Assembly (NCBI GenBank): GCA_903873545.1 | Contig: CAIQPA010000420.1 | Location: forward strand, 1-15,956 | Origin: an uncultured delta proteobacterium | GTDB lineage: Bacteria > Myxococcota_A > Bradymonadia > REDH01 | Direction of reading: 5' to 3' | DNA length: 15,956 bases | In this document: piece after piece, positions 15,872 through 15,956 of the stretch | How the letters are laid out: every line of letters begins with the position of its first letter | Position numbering within the stretch: position 1 is the stretch's first letter | Translations under genes and position numbers: made by a program | The notes under the pieces: model-generated | Databases searched by the model: none | What the model saw: the letters and a program-made list of their open reading frames with translations, nothing else | What the model was told of the DNA's origin: nothing

Positions 15872-15956
15872 GGCTCGTCGGAAAGCCGCAGCGGGAGTTG
15901 TTTATGCATTGGAGCATCGTCGTAGATCTGGCCATCCCCGTAGCGGAGCGTGCCGC
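15847..15956 (-). CDS. C-terminal end of an unidentified protein (5' part beyond window edge)
   Basis: The minus strand is open from the right edge to a TAG at 15849-15847. It encodes 35 residues ending LRLSDEPYLIEPLR, with GTLRYGDGQIYDDAPM before that. Residue composition looks natural and unlike the arginine- and serine-rich shadow frames nearby. The gene would converge on cinA and overlap its last 25 bases. Nothing in this fragment identifies a family. It may be real, but the evidence is one short open frame. Confidence 0.5.
   Translation of the reverse strand, partial: GTLRYGDGQIYDDAPMHKQLPLRLSDEPYLIEPLR

Overview
The window reads as chromosomal DNA from a GC-rich, Gram-negative bacterium, most likely a member of the Myxococcota or a related former-Deltaproteobacteria group such as Bradymonadales. 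The grounds are the high GC content, several large lipoproteins with an Asp/Thr/Ser/Gly-rich linker after the lipobox cysteine, long cysteine-rich secreted repeats, and a divergent rpsO-pnp block. The placement is inferred from protein style, not from a marker-gene comparison. There is no sign of phage, transposon, CRISPR or tRNA genes. Most of the window is conserved housekeeping genes plus lineage-specific envelope genes.

Layout. Positions 1-4340 (minus strand) hold two translationally coupled lipoprotein genes. One is a 1348-residue protein with an N-terminal cysteine-rich half and a C-terminal Gly/Asp repeat half. The second starts on the stop codon of the first and runs off the left edge. 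At 4423-5553 (minus) is a nitronate monooxygenase-family flavoprotein, preceded by a perfect 14-bp palindrome (5593-5606) of the KstR/TetR-operator type. At 5650-7419 (minus) is a 589-residue fusion of an unrecognised N-terminal domain with a YeeZ-like SDR domain. Divergent from it, at 7531-8232 (plus), is an acidic TPR-like protein. A bidirectional terminator (8280-8317) separates this from a HEAT-like repeat lipoprotein (8346-10069, minus), which is split by an apparent one-base deletion in a G-run near 9224-9232.

Divergent from that lipoprotein, at 10273-11526 (plus), is a SurA/PpiC-type parvulin lipoprotein whose two active-site histidines appear to be replaced. It ends in a strong terminator whose 3' half lies in a perfect 34-bp tandem duplication (11570-11637). 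The convergent rpsO-pnp block (14360 down to 11697, minus) encodes ribosomal protein S15 and polynucleotide phosphorylase, with a 14-bp-stem terminator or attenuator between them. Divergent from rpsO is cinA (14570-15871, plus). Its 3' end overlaps the tail of another minus-strand gene that runs off the right edge.

How the genes relate. rpsO-pnp is the conserved translation/RNA-decay pair. The parvulin and the other lipoproteins act in the envelope, the parvulin presumably on protein folding in the periplasm. No single pathway joins the whole window. The items most worth a second look are the C-terminal repeat of the large lipoprotein, the unrecognised N-terminal domain fused to the SDR, the KstR-like operator, the histidine-less parvulin and the 34-bp duplication in a terminator.
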